From: Acinetobacter lwoffii
Lineage (GTDB): Bacteria > Pseudomonadota > Gammaproteobacteria > Pseudomonadales > Moraxellaceae
DNA: 64,000 nucleotides
Assembly: GCF_024129435.1 (NCBI RefSeq)
Contig: NZ_JAMXXN010000008.1
Span: 1-64,000, forward strand
Reading direction: 5' to 3'
A program made the translations under genes and the position numbers. Below the pieces are notes generated by a model. The model saw only the letters and a list, made by a program, of their open reading frames with translations. It did no database searches and had not been told where the DNA came from. Positions 46,401 to 54,729 of the stretch are shown piece after piece (position 1 is the stretch's first letter; the number at the start of each line of letters is the position of its first letter).

Positions 46401-47236
46401 AACAGTTGTTAGATCAGATCAACAGTAAAGGCTATGGCCTGACCATGGGCTTGCATACGCGTATTGATGAAACCATGCAAACCGTGATTGCACAGGCCGA
46501 AGTCGGCAACCTGTATATTAACCGCAATATCGTTGGTGCGGTCGTGGGCGTCCAGCCCTTTGGTGGTGAAGGTCTGTCCGGCACCGGCCCGAAAGCGGGT
46601 GGCCCGTTGTATATCTATCGTTTAATGCATCAAGTATCCGAGAAAAAACTGGCTCAGCCTTATGCAGCTCAAGCTGAGCCAGCACTTGTTGAACATAAAC
46701 TTGTTCAGGAGTTTAAAGCCTGGGTAGCTAAAACTTTCCCAACTTTATCTTTAAAAGCGCCTATGCAAATTGCGACTGGTCAAAGCTTTAGCCTGCAAGG
46801 CCCAACTGGCGAGGAAAATCAATACATGATCTTGCCACGTGAAAGCGTTCTCTCCTTAGCACATAGGGATCAAGACCAGATTCAGCAAATTCTGGCGATT
46901 TTATCGGTTGGCAGTCGTCCTGCGGTACTGGCAAACAATACTTTTATTCTGAAATATTTACCAACCATGCCAGCCGCGGTTAGCAAGCAATTTAAAGTGG
47001 TCCGGGATATTGAAACAGGTGTATTTGAGGCCGTCCTGCATCATGGTGACACTACTGAACTGATTGACTTGCAGAAACGCATTGCAACACGCCAAGGTCC
47101 AATTATTGGTATCACCCATTTAACTTCGGGCAACTATGATATTCCGGTCGAGCGATTTGTGATTGAACGCGCGATCAGTATCAACACGGCGGCGGCAGGC
47201 GGAAATGCCAGCTTGATGACGATGGATAATCTCTAA
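43481..47236 (+). CDS. putA: Bifunctional proline dehydrogenase / P5C dehydrogenase
   Basis: PutA oxidises proline to glutamate in two steps. The 1251-residue protein has a PutA-type helical N-terminus, then a FAD-binding PRODH barrel (about 190-490, with RLVKGAYWDSEIK) and an aldehyde dehydrogenase domain (about 570-1035). The dehydrogenase shows FTGSTEVA, the base in AETGGQN and the catalytic cysteine around 857 in GQRCSALRV. A C-terminal PutA-specific region (about 1065-1250) is present. The ribbon-helix-helix DNA-binding N-terminus of E. coli PutA is not seen, so it is probably not a repressor. The divergent Lrp-type gene fits this. Confidence 0.95.
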   Translation: MPTTLRPDSILDAAQHSNYITEFKHKNQYEERINTAWRRAETECVEELLAHSEISSEMSDKIQALAFDLAHSLRERKSSTGKAGIVQGLLQEFSLSSQEGIALMCLAEALLRIPDKATRDLLIRDKINQGNWKEHLGQSQLMFVNAAAWGLMLTGKLMETPQQKSLYSLLTGLLARSGRRIIRKAVDVAMRMMGEQFVTGETIDEALKNAEPLEEKGFRYSYDMLGEAALTDPDAERYYQDYQQAIHAIGQSSQDKDVYDGPGISIKLSALHPRYQRSQMDRMHDELYAKVLKLAVLSKQYNIGLNIDAEESDRLEISLELLERLCFEPQLQDWKGIGFVIQAYQKRCFYVVDYIIDLAKCSQKRLMIRLVKGAYWDSEIKKAQIDGMSDYPVFTRKVHTDLSYIACARKLLAEPDYIYPQFATHNAQTVATIYQLAQPEQYYAGQYEFQCLHGMGEPLYENVVGDPSKNKLGIPCRIYAPVGNHETLLAYLVRRLLENGANTSFVNRIADKTLNIEDLIENPQQTILKASKQENVLGAKHPHIPYPQDLYADARINSSGLDLANDAELRVLNEVASSLANTQFQAAAMGTAFTVIDTSNVVQIINPAHHQDVVGTVYEATSEQAEIALTQAVNAQSFWANLPKNERAACLNKAAELMEQRLLPLMVLLSREAGKTYANAIAEVREAVDFLRYYAAQVLDLSDNVQIQPLGTVLCISPWNFPLAIFTGQISAALVAGNTVIAKPAEQTPLIAAQAVQILWEAGIPQDVLQLLPGRGETIGAQLSADPRIQGIMFTGSTEVAQILQKTVAERINQFGESVTLIAETGGQNAMIVDSSALTEQVVLDVVSSAYDSAGQRCSALRVLCVQEDNLEAVRNMLKGAMQQLRVGNPVLLKTDIGPVIDAEAQQNIQKHIEQMRSKGHKVHQLMFNQDQTELTPGTFIAPTLIELPNLDDLEREVFGPVLHLISYKYGELEQLLDQINSKGYGLTMGLHTRIDETMQTVIAQAEVGNLYINRNIVGAVVGVQPFGGEGLSGTGPKAGGPLYIYRLMHQVSEKKLAQPYAAQAEPALVEHKLVQEFKAWVAKTFPTLSLKAPMQIATGQSFSLQGPTGEENQYMILPRESVLSLAHRDQDQIQQILAILSVGSRPAVLANNTFILKYLPTMPAAVSKQFKVVRDIETGVFEAVLHHGDTTELIDLQKRIATRQGPIIGITHLTSGNYDIPVERFVIERAISINTAAAGGNASLMTMDNL

Positions 47237-47283
47237 ATCAGTCCAATCATCTCATCATTTTTAGCTTAAATCTTTCCTCTTGA

Positions 47284-47321
47284 TGGCCAAACCTCTCTCC
47301 TCAGAAGGTTTGGTCTTTTTT
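47284..47321 (+). terminator. Rho-independent terminator after putA
   Basis: Perfect 8-bp arms CCAAACCT (47287-47294) and AGGTTTGG (47306-47313) with an 11-nt loop, followed by a T-run. Confidence 0.75.
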
Positions 47322-47420
47322 ATGTAGCTTTTAAAGCGACTCAACTACAATAGGCTTAGGCAGATCGGCAATTTTTTGCTACCATTTGCGCTTTAAAATA
47401 TTTGCGATTTCTTACTGCAT

Positions 47421-48503
47421 ATGACTTCATCTTATCAGCAACAACTTGAAGCCAAAATTGAACGCATCAGCGCTCAGTTTGCCGAATATCAACCACCTGC
47501 TTTAGAAGTATTCCAGTCTCCTGAAAAATATTTCCGCATGCGTGCTGAATTCCGGATCTGGCATACTGAAGATGATCTGTTTTATGCCATGTTTGAACGT
47601 GACGAGAACAACAATAAAAAAGTGATTCGGATTGATGAGTTTCCAATTGCAGACCGCAGTATTAATGACTTGATGCCGCAACTACTGGCAGCATTCAAGG
47701 CAGATGCCAATCTGGGTCATCGTTTATTTGAAGTCCATTTTCTGGCGACGTTAAGTGGTCAGGTTCTGGTATCCCTGATTTATCACCGCAAGCTGGATGA
47801 AAGCTGGGAACCTGCAGCAAAAGCACTGGCGGAAAAACTGAATATTAAACTGATTGGCCGAAGCCGGGGCCAGAAATTCGTCCTGACTGATGAATATGTG
47901 GTGGAAGAGCTATCGGTCTTTGATCGTCGCTATAAATACAAGCAGATCGAAAGCAGCTTCACTCAGCCGAATGCACAAGTTTGTCAAAAAATGCTGGAAT
48001 GGGCATGTGATGCAGCGGAACAATCAGATAAAGATTTGCTGGAACTCTACTGTGGCAATGGGAACTTTACCCTGCCGCTTTCGACCAAATTCCGCCGTGT
48101 TTTGGCCACTGAATTAGCCAAATCTTCAGTTTATGCAGCTGAGTGGAATATTGAGCAGAACCAGATTGAAAATATTCAGGTTGCGCGTCTGTCTGCCGAA
48201 GAATTCACTCAAGCCTATAATGGCGAACGTGTTTTCCGTCGTTTGCAGGAAGCACAAATTGACATTTCGACTTATGATTTTGATACGGTATTTGTCGATC
48301 CACCGCGTGCTGGTATTGATGATGAAACCTTGAAACTGTTACAGCGTTTCCAGCGTATTATTTACATTTCTTGTAATCCAGATACCTTATATGACAATCT
48401 GAAACAGTTGTCTCAAACGCATAGAATCAGCAAGTTCGCCATGTTTGACCAGTTCCCGTATACGCACCATGTTGAGACGGGTGTCTTATTGGAAAAAGTA
48501 TAA
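47421..48503 (+). CDS. trmA: tRNA (uracil-5-)-methyltransferase TrmA
   Basis: TrmA makes 5-methyluridine at position 54 of tRNAs, in the T loop. The 360-residue protein has no TRAM domain, as expected for TrmA rather than RlmC/RlmD. The SAM site is in [15 protein letters not shown] (about 210-224) and VDPPRAG is around 293. The catalytic cysteine is in [13 protein letters not shown] (about 318) and the general base glutamate is in [11 protein letters not shown] at the end. The start ATG at 47421 has only a weak ribosome binding site. It is monocistronic with a terminator downstream. Confidence 0.96.
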   Translation: MTSSYQQQLEAKIERISAQFAEYQPPALEVFQSPEKYFRMRAEFRIWHTEDDLFYAMFERDENNNKKVIRIDEFPIADRSINDLMPQLLAAFKADANLGHRLFEVHFLATLSGQVLVSLIYHRKLDESWEPAAKALAEKLNIKLIGRSRGQKFVLTDEYVVEELSVFDRRYKYKQIESSFTQPNAQVCQKMLEWACDAAEQSDKDLLELYCGNGNFTLPLSTKFRRVLATELAKSSVYAAEWNIEQNQIENIQVARLSAEEFTQAYNGERVFRRLQEAQIDISTYDFDTVFVDPPRAGIDDETLKLLQRFQRIIYISCNPDTLYDNLKQLSQTHRISKFAMFDQFPYTHHVETGVLLEKV

Positions 48504-48534
48504 AGACTTTGTTTCAATTTATTATATTGTTACA

Positions 48535-48566
48535 AAAATGGAGCTTTTTGAAGCTCCATTTTTTAT
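48535..48566 (+). terminator. Rho-independent terminator after trmA
   Basis: A-run, perfect stem ATGGAGCTT / AAGCTCCAT with a TTTG loop, and a T-run. Confidence 0.92.
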
Positions 48567-48746
48567 ATTACAAATCATGTATTTAATAATGAATATTGAC
48601 TTGTACAGCAAGAAATATCGTTAGACCTTCGGGCTTCAATCGGAAATTTTCTAGCCTGACTGCTGCTTTTATCACATAGGTCCTATTGCTTTATTTATTT
48701 AATTGGCTATATTTCACTCTATGTTAGGTTGTTGTATGAAGGCTCT

Positions 48747-48971
48747 ATGAGTTTTTGGCAAAAGTTGTTTTCTAATGAACAACACAATGAACACAAGAAT
48801 CAAATTGCTTGTGTTGAAAATGATTGCTCTTGCAAGACAAATGAACAGCTTCTTGAAGCACTTTCTAAAGCCACTGATGAAGAAATCATCATCGGAATTA
48901 AAAAGGTTCTGGTATCTCGCGGCTATAGCCGTAAAGAACTGAATGAACTTCAGCACTTGCCATTGCAGTAA
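48747..48971 (+). CDS. Small cysteine-containing hypothetical protein
   Basis: I do not recognise this 74-residue soluble protein. Its N-terminal part has a cluster of three cysteines (C-V-E-N-D-C-S-C, about residues 22-29) that could bind metal or form disulfides. The C-terminal part (about 33-70) is helical, with the sequence KVLVSRGYSRKELNELQH. The frame is open to an ATG six codons upstream, but the start at 48747 gives a more typical MSFWQKLF N-terminus. A terminator follows closely. Codon use looks normal for this genome. Confidence 0.72.
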   Translation: MSFWQKLFSNEQHNEHKNQIACVENDCSCKTNEQLLEALSKATDEEIIIGIKKVLVSRGYSRKELNELQHLPLQ

Positions 48972-49332
48972 TCGGCCAAGGTTACAGCCGTATAAAGAAA
49001 GCACTTGCGTAGTCAGGTGCTTTTTTTATGCTTGAAAGTTTATAGTTGAAGGGTTTGGTCTTCTCTATTTCAGCATAGTTTATTAACTCCAACTTTAAAA
49101 CTTCAGAGATCAGGCAGGAAAACTCTAAACAACTCATTTGATCCCCTTTGATTTGAAGAAATGTTAAGGCTTGCTTAGGCTATTTAAAACCTTTATCAGA
49201 AGAATATGTTCTAAATTCTGCTTTCTTTAAATCCCTTTAAATTTGGCTTAATAACTCTTCAATTCTGATCTGAAACTCAGGCAAGGCATCGATTAATTTA
49301 GCAAAACACAGTACACTTCCTATTAAACGACA
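48972..49332. other. 361-nt intergenic region with terminator
   Basis: No gene was found between the small cysteine protein and the LRAT-like gene. The first part holds a hairpin terminator (49000-49027). The rest is AT-rich without a recognisable repeat or RNA gene and presumably holds the promoter of the LRAT-like gene. Confidence 0.55.
49000..49027 (+). terminator. Rho-independent terminator
   Basis: Arms AGCACTTG and CAGGTGCT pair over 8 bp (one G-T) with a 6-nt loop, followed by seven T. It ends the transcript of the small cysteine protein. Confidence 0.82.
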
Positions 49333-49920
49333 ATGCTTTTTAAATGGCTTAATTCTGATATGCAACAGACTAAACGGTTTCCCATAGGCGCACACCTTAT
49401 GGTTAAACATTTCGGTTATACCCATCATGGGATTTACGCCGGACGTGGTCGTGTCATTCATTATTCCGGCTTTGCGCATTTATTCAAGAAACGCCCCATT
49501 GAAATCACCTCGATTGAAAAATTCAGTCATGGCAAACCGATTCATATGCAGCATTATGACTCGGCAAAATATAAAGGTCGTAAAGTGGTGCGCCGCATGC
49601 GGTCCAGAATGCATGAAAATAACTATCATCTGATTATTAATAATTGCGAACATTTGTGTACCTGGGCCATTACCGGCGTAGAAAGCAGCCCGCAAGTGAT
49701 TTATATGATGAATCGTCTGACCACGATTGGTTATATCAGCTCGATGATGAGTTTTATGAACAGCATGTTCCTGACCCTGACCACCACCAGTTTCGCATTG
49801 GCGCTGTACATCAAGAAGAAGCTCAGAGATAAAGCCAATCTGCGTTTGCAACAATACCGTGAATTGCAAGATCAGGCTAAAACTAAAGTGTCAGACCTGA
49901 CTAATTTTAAACATCGTTAA
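49333..49920 (+). CDS. LRAT/NlpC-P60-like cysteine protein with C-terminal membrane helix
   Basis: A 195-residue protein of the lecithin-retinol acyltransferase type. The segment RFPIGAHLMVKHFGYTHHGIY holds the probable catalytic histidine (H32). A second conserved histidine is in VIHYSG (H43), and the catalytic cysteine C105 is in the LRAT hallmark NNCEHLC. A hydrophobic stretch at about 128-160 makes one or two membrane helices near the C-terminus. Related enzymes are phospholipid acyltransferases, phospholipases or peptidases; the activity here is unknown. A second start at codon 10 is possible. It stands alone. Confidence 0.87.
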   Translation: MLFKWLNSDMQQTKRFPIGAHLMVKHFGYTHHGIYAGRGRVIHYSGFAHLFKKRPIEITSIEKFSHGKPIHMQHYDSAKYKGRKVVRRMRSRMHENNYHLIINNCEHLCTWAITGVESSPQVIYMMNRLTTIGYISSMMSFMNSMFLTLTTTSFALALYIKKKLRDKANLRLQQYRELQDQAKTKVSDLTNFKHR

Positions 49921-49999
49921 TTCAAAGCCTAGTCTACCGATAAATGATGAGCAGGAAAGGTTGAGGCCGTGTTTACATTTTGATGATGTCGATAAGGAA

Positions 50000-50911
50000 T
50001 TAGGTTAAATAGCCTTTTTTGGCTTGAATCGCTTCAGGTAGTGCTTTGCCTAAAGAGCTTAGGGTTTCCCGCTCTACCAGTCGTACAATTGAATCTAGCG
50101 GCAGATCATTGTCTTGTAGACCAAAGGGTTCTTCCAGCTCCGCACTAAGCTCATCCAGCCCGAGTAGCATATAAGCAATCAATCCCACTAAAATTGGTGT
50201 CCACAGTCCCAAATTCGCCTGTAAACTGAAAGGTAAGATAAAGCAAAAAGAATAAACCGCACGATGCAACAGCACCGAATAAGAAAATGGTAATGGCGTT
50301 GACAAAATCCGGTCACAACCGGCCTGAATATCTCCCAAGGCCACAGTATGCTGATTCAGGTTATTATAAATAATATCGCTGATCTTGCCCTGTTTATATT
50401 GCTGTACCAGTTCTTTTTGCATCTGTTCCAGCACCCATTGTGATGGATTGATTTGCATGGGCAATTGCTCAAATGACTTGGGTGCAAAACCGGTCGTGGC
50501 TTTATAAGCCTGAATGCTAGGCGTTTGCTGTCTCAGCCGGTCCCGCAATAGATAAGTAAACAGCATCATGCGATACAATAAGATTTCACGGGTTTGCTCA
50601 TCTAGCACATGGCTGTCACGGCATAAATGACGCGTGGTTGCAATCAACGCACCCCAAAGCTTGCGCCCTTCCCACCAGCGATCATAGCAGGCCGTATTTC
50701 TAAAACTCAGAAAGATCGAGAGAATGACACCAAAGATGGTAAAGCCAATTGCCGGGACAGCAGGAAGGCTCACGAAATGCGCCTGACTCAAATACACCAG
50801 CAAAGCGGAAATAAAAACCACCAAGATTAATGCGGGCAGCACCTTGGGCAGAATCGTTCCCTGCCAGGCAAACAGTAACCCCAAACTATTATTCTTATCA
50901 CGCACAATCAT
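50000..50911 (-). CDS. Bestrophin-like (UPF0187) membrane channel
   Basis: A 303-residue inner membrane protein of the bestrophin / YneE family. The N-terminus MIVRDKNNSLGLLFAWQGTI and the early SFRNTACYDRWWEGRKLWG segment (about 69-87) are family signatures. Hydrophobic helices lie at about 20-40, 48-66, 205-225 and 230-250. PFGLQDNDLPLDSIVR (about 265-280) matches the conserved cytosolic helix. Bacterial members form pentameric ion channels; the ion cannot be read from sequence. It is 22 nt downstream of the glnS terminator, so it probably has its own transcript. Confidence 0.9.
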   Translation of the reverse strand: MIVRDKNNSLGLLFAWQGTILPKVLPALILVVFISALLVYLSQAHFVSLPAVPAIGFTIFGVILSIFLSFRNTACYDRWWEGRKLWGALIATTRHLCRDSHVLDEQTREILLYRMMLFTYLLRDRLRQQTPSIQAYKATTGFAPKSFEQLPMQINPSQWVLEQMQKELVQQYKQGKISDIIYNNLNQHTVALGDIQAGCDRILSTPLPFSYSVLLHRAVYSFCFILPFSLQANLGLWTPILVGLIAYMLLGLDELSAELEEPFGLQDNDLPLDSIVRLVERETLSSLGKALPEAIQAKKGYLT

Positions 50912-50932
50912 GCAATTTTCCCTGCTGTATTG

Positions 50933-50960
50933 AAAAAGCCCAACCAGAGTTGGGCTTTTT
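50933..50960 (-). terminator. Rho-independent terminator after glnS
   Basis: Five-A run, perfect stem GCCCAAC / GTTGGGC with a CAGA loop and five-T run. It lies between glnS and the bestrophin-like gene on the minus strand. Confidence 0.9.
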
Positions 50961-50980
50961 ACATTCTGACTTAAACCAGC

Positions 50981-52708
50981 TTATTTGCCTGGTTTAAAGC
51001 TGTCCTTAAGATCCAGAATACGGTTAAATACCGGTTTTTCGCTGGAATGATCATATTGATCTGCCACGAAATAACCTTCACGCTCAAACTGGAAACGATC
51101 CTCCGGCTGAGCTTGCGCTAATGCAGGCTCAATCACGGCCTGAACCACCTTCAATGATTCAGGGTTCAGGTTTGCCAAGAAGTCATCACCCACTTCTGGA
51201 TCAGACTCCGTAAACAGACGGTCGTAAATACGCACTTCTGCAGGAACGCCTTTTGTCGCAGATACCCAGTGAATCACACCTTTGACCTTACGACCTTCAG
51301 GATTTTTACCCAAAGTTTCAGGATCAATCGAACATTTCAGCTCAACCACTTCGCCATTTTCATCTTTAATGACTTCGTCGCATTTGATCACATAGGCATG
51401 ACGTAAACGGACTTCACCACCTGGAATCAAACGTTTAAAGCCTTTTGGTGGCTCTTCTTCAAAGTCTTTACGGTCAATATACAGCTCAGTCGTCAATGGA
51501 ATAACGCGCTCGCCCATATCGACATTCGGATGACGTGAATGGGTCAGGTCCATATCGGCTGGCAAGTTGGTTAAAGTCACTTTTAATGGATTTAACACCG
51601 CCATACCACGAGCTGCGGTATTTTCCAGAGACTGGCGAATACAGTATTCCAGCATGGCTACATCGACGATACTGCCATCAACTTTCGATACACCAACACG
51701 TTGACAGAAATCACGCAGACCTTCAGGCGTGAAACCACGACGGCGCATACCCACTACAGTTGGCATACGTGGATCATCCCAGCCCTGAACATAGCCACCT
51801 TCAACCAGCTTACGCAATTTGCGTTTTGAGGTGATGGTATAGTCCACATTTAAACGGCTAGATTCGTACTGACGTGGCACGGATGGTGATTTAACTTTTG
51901 CCACTACCCAATCATAGAACGGACGGTGATCCTGGAATTCCAAAGTACAGAGTGAATGCGTAATGCCTTCAATCGCATCAGAAAGTGGATGCGCATAGTC
52001 ATACATTGGATAAATTTTCCATTTATCGCCAGTCTGATGATGCGCTGAATGCAGGATACGGTACAAAATCGGATCACGCATATGCACGTTCGGTGAAGTC
52101 ATATCGATCTTGGCACGTAAAACTGCCTGACCTTCTGCATATTCACCGCTGCGCATTTTCTCAAAACGCTCCAGGTTTTCTGCAACCGTTGCATCGCGTT
52201 GTGGCGAGTTTTTACCTGGCTCAACGAAATTACCACGGTTTAAACGAATCTCTTCCGGACTTTGCAAATCCACATAGGCATCGCCCTGCTCAATCAGCTG
52301 AACTGCCCAGGTATAAAGTTGATCAAAATAGCTTGATGCATAACGCGGCTCACCTTCCCACTGGAAACCCAGCCATTTCACATCATTGGCAATACCATCC
52401 ACATACTCCTGCTCTTCGGCATCTGGGTTGGTATCATCAAAACGCAGGTTACACACACCTTTAAATTCTTCAGCAATACCAAAGTTCAAGCAAATTGCTT
52501 TCACATGGCCAATATGTAAATAGCCATTCGGCTCAGGCGGAAAACGCGTCACCACCTGTTGAGTACGACCAGCGGCTAAATCATCAGTAATGACCTGACG
52601 TACAAAGTCCAAGCCTGGTTGTTGTTCTTGCTGCTGCACTGAATCGACTGCATTGTTCTTTTGGGTCGGGTTCTCGGGCAGAGATGTCACAACATCATTT
52701 GGCTTCAT
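50981..52708 (-). CDS. glnS: Glutaminyl-tRNA synthetase
   Basis: GlnS charges tRNA-Gln with glutamine. The 575-residue protein is a class I synthetase. Its HIGH motif reads HIGH in [14 protein letters not shown] (about 66-69) and its KMSKS-type loop reads ITSKRKL (about 290-296), with a typical GlnS catalytic core and C-terminal anticodon-binding barrels. A Gln-rich N-terminal extension of about 40 residues precedes the core. The ATG at 52708 is preferred over a TTG two codons upstream. A palindrome at 52758-52772 lies in the upstream region. Confidence 0.97.
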   Translation of the reverse strand: MKPNDVVTSLPENPTQKNNAVDSVQQQEQQPGLDFVRQVITDDLAAGRTQQVVTRFPPEPNGYLHIGHVKAICLNFGIAEEFKGVCNLRFDDTNPDAEEQEYVDGIANDVKWLGFQWEGEPRYASSYFDQLYTWAVQLIEQGDAYVDLQSPEEIRLNRGNFVEPGKNSPQRDATVAENLERFEKMRSGEYAEGQAVLRAKIDMTSPNVHMRDPILYRILHSAHHQTGDKWKIYPMYDYAHPLSDAIEGITHSLCTLEFQDHRPFYDWVVAKVKSPSVPRQYESSRLNVDYTITSKRKLRKLVEGGYVQGWDDPRMPTVVGMRRRGFTPEGLRDFCQRVGVSKVDGSIVDVAMLEYCIRQSLENTAARGMAVLNPLKVTLTNLPADMDLTHSRHPNVDMGERVIPLTTELYIDRKDFEEEPPKGFKRLIPGGEVRLRHAYVIKCDEVIKDENGEVVELKCSIDPETLGKNPEGRKVKGVIHWVSATKGVPAEVRIYDRLFTESDPEVGDDFLANLNPESLKVVQAVIEPALAQAQPEDRFQFEREGYFVADQYDHSSEKPVFNRILDLKDSFKPGK

Positions 52709-53019
52709 GATCAATCATTCACTTCTAAAGTTAAAAAGGGATTAACGAATATTTCATCGTACAAGTTGTACGTATATTCATTATCAAAGTTCCTTAGTTT
52801 AACTATAGGTGATTAATCTCTCAACCGCTAACTACGGTATTTGATTTCAATTCACTCATTTTAAAAAGTGAAAATACAGCAAGCTGCCCAAAACTAAAAT
52901 ATCAACACTTTACGAAACTGGAAAATGATTCAATTTGTACCTAACCCGAAATATAACGCCCTGTCTGGCAGCAATTGAAATGCCTTGATAAATCAACGTA
53001 TAAATAAGGTATTATTTTT
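52709..53019. other. Intergenic region between glnS and ppiB
   Basis: About 310 nt without a convincing gene. It holds an odd dyad (52758-52772) on the glnS side, and on the other side TTGATA (52985-52990) and TATTAT (53010-53015), a loose -35/-10 pair with a 19-bp spacer that could drive ppiB. No terminator, RNA gene or repeat was recognised. Confidence 0.5.
52758..52772. promoter_or_regulatory. Operator-like palindrome upstream of glnS
   Basis: CGTACAA-G-TTGTACG, a perfect 7-bp dyad with one central base, lies about 50 nt upstream of the glnS start codon. This size and symmetry suit a small dimeric repressor. I do not recognise the regulator. Confidence 0.4.
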
Positions 53020-53136
53020 ATGCTTTTAACAAAGAAAATAATGTTTTTACTTGCCTTGTCGAATGTAGTTTGCTTATGCTTCACTCATTCAGAAAAAACC
53101 ATGGCACTCGTCCATGATCAGGAGATTACACAATGA
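53020..53136 (+). CDS. Possible 38-codon upstream ORF coupled to ppiB
   Basis: A short open frame of 38 codons whose TGA overlaps the ppiB ATG (ATGA). The predicted peptide begins with two lysines and a hydrophobic run ([14 protein letters not shown]), like a signal peptide or small lipoprotein precursor, and has a polar tail. There is no good ribosome binding site before either possible start. ppiB has its own AGGAG inside this ORF. It may be a leader peptide, a remnant of a secreted N-terminus, or chance. Confidence 0.25.
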   Translation: MLLTKKIMFLLALSNVVCLCFTHSEKTMALVHDQEITQ

Positions 53137-53642
53137 GTTTTCCTCAAGTCGAATTAAACACCAATAAAGGTCGTATTGTTCTAGAACTCAATGCTGAAAA
53201 AGCACCTAAAACCGTAGCTAACTTTTTAGAATACGTACGTGACGGTTTTTATGACGGCGTAATTTTCCACCGTGTTATTGATGGTTTCATGATCCAAGGC
53301 GGCGGCATGGATGAAAACTTCAAGGAAAAAGCAACACGTGATGCAATCGAAAACGAAGCAGACAACGGCTTGACCAATGACGAAGGTACGATTGCAATGG
53401 CGCGTACTCAGGCACCGCACTCTGCTTCTGCTCAGTTCTTCATTAACGTGAAAAACAACTCATTCCTTAACCACTCTGGCAAAACTGCTCAAGGTTGGGG
53501 TTATGCGGTATTTGGTAAAGTGGTTGAAGGTATGGACGTTGTGAACGAAATCAAAAACGTACGTACTGGCAACCGTGGCTACCACGCTGACGTTCCTCTA
53601 GAAAATGTAGTAATCGAATCTGCAAAAATCATTTCTGAATAA
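53133..53642 (+). CDS. ppiB: Cyclophilin-type peptidyl-prolyl cis-trans isomerase B
   Basis: A 169-residue cytosolic cyclophilin. The catalytic [13 protein letters not shown] stretch (about 49-61) contains the active-site arginine and phenylalanine. The [18 protein letters not shown] and [13 protein letters not shown] segments (about 70-112) match bacterial PpiB. It has no signal peptide. An AGGAG ribosome binding site lies 8 nt before the ATG. Its start overlaps the stop of a small upstream ORF. The palindromic repeat copy B follows directly after the stop. Confidence 0.95.
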   Translation: MSFPQVELNTNKGRIVLELNAEKAPKTVANFLEYVRDGFYDGVIFHRVIDGFMIQGGGMDENFKEKATRDAIENEADNGLTNDEGTIAMARTQAPHSASAQFFINVKNNSFLNHSGKTAQGWGYAVFGKVVEGMDVVNEIKNVRTGNRGYHADVPLENVVIESAKIISE

Positions 53643-53647
53643 GTTTA

Positions 53648-53744
53648 AATCCTCCCTAACCCTCCTTTAATAAAGGAGGGAATCACCTTTTATCAAAATA
53701 AGGTTTTCCTCCCTTTTTCAAAGGGAGGTCGGGAGGGATTAAAT
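53648..53744. repeat. Palindromic intergenic repeat, copy B
   Basis: About 97 nt between ppiB and lpxH. The ends AATCCTCCCTAACCCTCCTTT and AAAGGGAGGTCGGGAGGGATT are imperfect terminal inverted repeats. Each arm contains its own hairpin: CCCTCCTTTA / TAAAGGAGGG (perfect 10 bp) near 53661-53681, and CCTCCCTTT / AAAGGGAGG with a TTC centre near 53709-53729. Its plan matches copy A near 7.8 kb. It could fold in RNA and may also act as the ppiB terminator. Confidence 0.75.
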
Positions 53745-53762
53745 TAAACAAGGGAAAGATTC

Positions 53763-54482
53763 GTGATCTATCTGTTTATCTCAGATTTACATTTGTCACC
53801 TGATCACCCTCGACTTGTTCGGGGGTTTTTAGATTTATTAACTGAGTATCAAGATCAAAATACCCAACTGTATATTTTGGGTGACTGGTTCAATGCCTGG
53901 ATTGGTGATGATTATACGTCTCCGTGGCTGGACGAGATTGTCACTGGATTAAAACAGTTTACTCAGGCTGGGAATCAAGTCTATTTTCAGGCCGGCAACC
54001 GGGATTTTGTCTTAGGAAGTAAATTTTTAGCTCGATTTGGCGGGCAGCTTCTTCCCGAAATCGATCAGCTAATCATTGCCGGAACACATTTTCGCCTGGA
54101 ACATGGCGATGCCCTATGTACCGATGACGTCTCCTATCAGCGTTTTAAAAAGATTATTCGTCATCCCTGGCTACTTGGCTTCTTAAGAAAAACCCCTCTC
54201 TCATTTCGAACCAGACTAGCCAACCGCTTTCGTCAACAAAGCCATCAGGCACAACAGTTTAAAAGCTATGAAGTGATGGACGTCAACCCACATGCAGTTG
54301 AGCTGGCATTACAGGATGTAGATGTACTGATCCATGGTCATACGCATCGCGCAGCCATTCATCAGTTAGCCCAGAAAAGAAGAATTGTACTAGGCGACTG
54401 GAAAGAAGACAGTGCAGAGATTCTGGAAATTCAGGAAGATCAAAGTTTTGATACCCTGAAACTAAAAAAGTGGCGATATTAA
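53763..54482 (+). CDS. lpxH: UDP-2,3-diacylglucosamine diphosphatase
   Basis: LpxH splits UDP-2,3-diacylglucosamine to lipid X, a step in lipid A synthesis, at the inner face of the inner membrane. The 239-residue protein has the calcineurin-like metal motifs: SDLHLSP (about 7-13), GDWFNAWIGDD (about 41-51), GNRDFVLG (about 79-86), HGDALC (about 114-119) and HGHTHR (about 196-201). The first residue is GTG at 53763, with AGGGA upstream. Its presence with no LpxI gene nearby fits Gammaproteobacteria. The stop codon lies inside the terminator stem-loop. Confidence 0.94.
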   Translation: MIYLFISDLHLSPDHPRLVRGFLDLLTEYQDQNTQLYILGDWFNAWIGDDYTSPWLDEIVTGLKQFTQAGNQVYFQAGNRDFVLGSKFLARFGGQLLPEIDQLIIAGTHFRLEHGDALCTDDVSYQRFKKIIRHPWLLGFLRKTPLSFRTRLANRFRQQSHQAQQFKSYEVMDVNPHAVELALQDVDVLIHGHTHRAAIHQLAQKRRIVLGDWKEDSAEILEIQEDQSFDTLKLKKWRY

Positions 54483-54495
54483 TCAGCCACTTTTT
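54465..54495. terminator. Terminator overlapping the lpxH stop codon
   Basis: Perfect 10-bp arms AAAAAGTGGC (54465-54474) and GCCACTTTTT (54486-54495); the lpxH stop is within the loop. It also serves the convergent 72-residue protein gene. Confidence 0.85.
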
Positions 54496-54510
54496 ACGAT
54501 ATTGATTTGC

Positions 54511-54729
54511 TTAACACAGACGATAAAGCTGGTTTACCCCAGTATAGAAACTTTTACCATCGAGATTGAACTGAAATTCCTCACCCGTTGGCAATTGAAT
54601 CATTTTACCGACCTCAACCCAGATAAAACCGTCCATTGTATTTTGCTTGCGCTTTAATGGAACCAGTTTCACGTTAATTTCATTGCCATCAGCGGCAGTG
54701 GCAATATGCCATTCATTGATTTTGATCAA
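54511..54729 (-). CDS. Small hypothetical protein, TTG start
   Basis: I do not recognise this 72-residue soluble protein. It has alternating hydrophobic and charged residues suggesting a small beta-sheet protein (INEWHIATAADGNEINVKLVPLKRK then WVEVGKMIQLPTGEEFQF). No signal peptide or membrane helix. There is no usable ATG; translation would begin at TTG 54729. It is monocistronic, with the bidirectional terminator downstream. It may be restricted to this lineage. Confidence 0.65.
   Translation of the reverse strand: MIKINEWHIATAADGNEINVKLVPLKRKQNTMDGFIWVEVGKMIQLPTGEEFQFNLDGKSFYTGVNQLYRLC

Noticed and set aside
49237-49479. 80-codon minus-strand frame between the small cysteine protein and the LRAT-like gene
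   Set aside because: Most of it overlaps the well-supported LRAT-like gene in antisense; the protein looks random.
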